From Pseudalgibacter ostreae (GTDB taxonomy: Bacteria; Bacteroidota; Bacteroidia; Flavobacteriales; Flavobacteriaceae): 64,000 nt of DNA. The notes beneath the pieces are model-generated. The model was not told the origin of the DNA, made no database searches, and was given only the letters and a program-made list of their open reading frames with translations. Below, piece by piece: positions 63,944 to 64,000 of this stretch. How positions within the stretch are numbered: position 1 is the stretch's first letter; each line of letters begins with the position of its first letter. The stretch lies in assembly GCF_042427585.1 (NCBI RefSeq), contig NZ_JBHMFC010000009.1, forward strand, positions 86,359 through 150,358. The letters run 5' to 3'. Made by a program: the position numbers and the translations under genes.

Positions 63944-64000
63944 ATGGGAAAAAAAGCAGAAATACACATAAGGGAATCGGTTGAAGACCTAAAAAAACTA
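63944..64000 (+). CDS. Partial gene at the right edge, possibly a transposase N-terminus
   Basis: The frame opens at ATG 63944 with MGKKAEIHIRESVEDLKKL and runs off the window. The short basic start followed by 'I.I.ESVEDLKKL' resembles the N-terminal helix-turn-helix of IS630-type transposases in flavobacteria, as I recall them. Only 19 residues are visible, so the assignment is weak. Confidence 0.35.
   Translation, partial: MGKKAEIHIRESVEDLKKL

Noticed and set aside
1..64000. CRISPR arrays, tRNA/rRNA genes, prophage or known defence systems
   Set aside because: Scanned by eye for regular spaced repeats, T-loop motifs and signature proteins; none found. A covariance-model tRNA search would be decisive.

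Overview
The window is a contiguous, gene-dense piece of a low-GC Bacteroidota chromosome, almost certainly from Flavobacteriaceae. The evidence is the promoter class (TTTG-N19-TATATTTG and TAnnTTTG boxes rather than TTGACA/TATAAT), the TonB receptor with a carboxypeptidase-like N-terminal domain, the Bacteroidota-type alternative GlmU, a 950-residue CarB, DUF1573, DUF2911, DUF4199 and DUF6503 proteins, and frequent hairpin terminators. An alginate-lyase-like lipoprotein and a BLUF blue-light sensor fit a sunlit, algae-associated marine lifestyle; that is inference. I see no tRNA or rRNA genes, no CRISPR array and no prophage. The only mobile-element hint is a truncated reading frame at the right edge.

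Layout. 0.1-8 kb: DUF6503 lipoprotein, two SpoU/TrmH RNA methyltransferases, Ste24-like M48 protease, a DEAD-box helicase with a structured leader, a small secreted protein, a SIRT5-like sirtuin. 8-12 kb: carB and rpmH (leftward), a membrane TPR protein. 12.3-16 kb: an iron-type TonB receptor with operator-like palindromes, plus a PepSY membrane protein. 16-18.4 kb: a decayed cardiolipin synthase, a lytic transglycosylase and an alpha/beta hydrolase. 18.4-24.6 kb: small GNAT-like protein, mtaB, peptide-type SBP lipoprotein, YhhN membrane protein, alt-GlmU and rpmE2. 24.7-29.9 kb: an envelope cluster (DUF4199, polyprenyl-phosphate-type GT2, phosphohexomutase, MsbA-like ABC exporter). 30-31.8 kb: an ECF sigma operon with a putative membrane anti-sigma and a secreted sensor. 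31.9-36.4 kb: rluD-like, PASTA, ddl and coaD, with a PL7 lyase between ddl and coaD. 36.5-47.8 kb: BLUF protein, SulP transporter, STAS-like protein, argS, TPR-histidine kinase, CtlX-type hydrolase, valS. 48-55.6 kb: DUF1573, aminotransferase-murB, ECF sigma/anti-sigma pair, small Cys-rich membrane protein, and an overlapping glycosyltransferase-ECF sigma-Nramp-like cassette. 55.7-64 kb: lipA-gap-hybrid kinase, lpxK, Nif3-like and CT739-like proteins, DUF2911, edge fragment.

How the genes fit together. Most are core functions: translation and RNA modification (rpmH, rpmE2, argS, valS, trmH, mtaB, rluD), peptidoglycan and outer-membrane assembly (ddl, murB, lytic transglycosylase, lpxK, MsbA-like, alt-GlmU), cofactors and carbon metabolism (coaD, lipA, gap). 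Regulation is prominent: three ECF sigma factors, all apparently starting at TTG, and two TPR-fused sensor kinases.

No unmistakable new defence or biosynthetic system is visible. The best leads are the overlapping glycosyltransferase-sigma-Nramp cassette, whose transporter lacks the DPGN metal motif; the palindromes around the TonB receptor promoter and upstream of the first ECF operon; the structured intergenic element and leader before the DEAD-box helicase; and the cardiolipin synthase relic.
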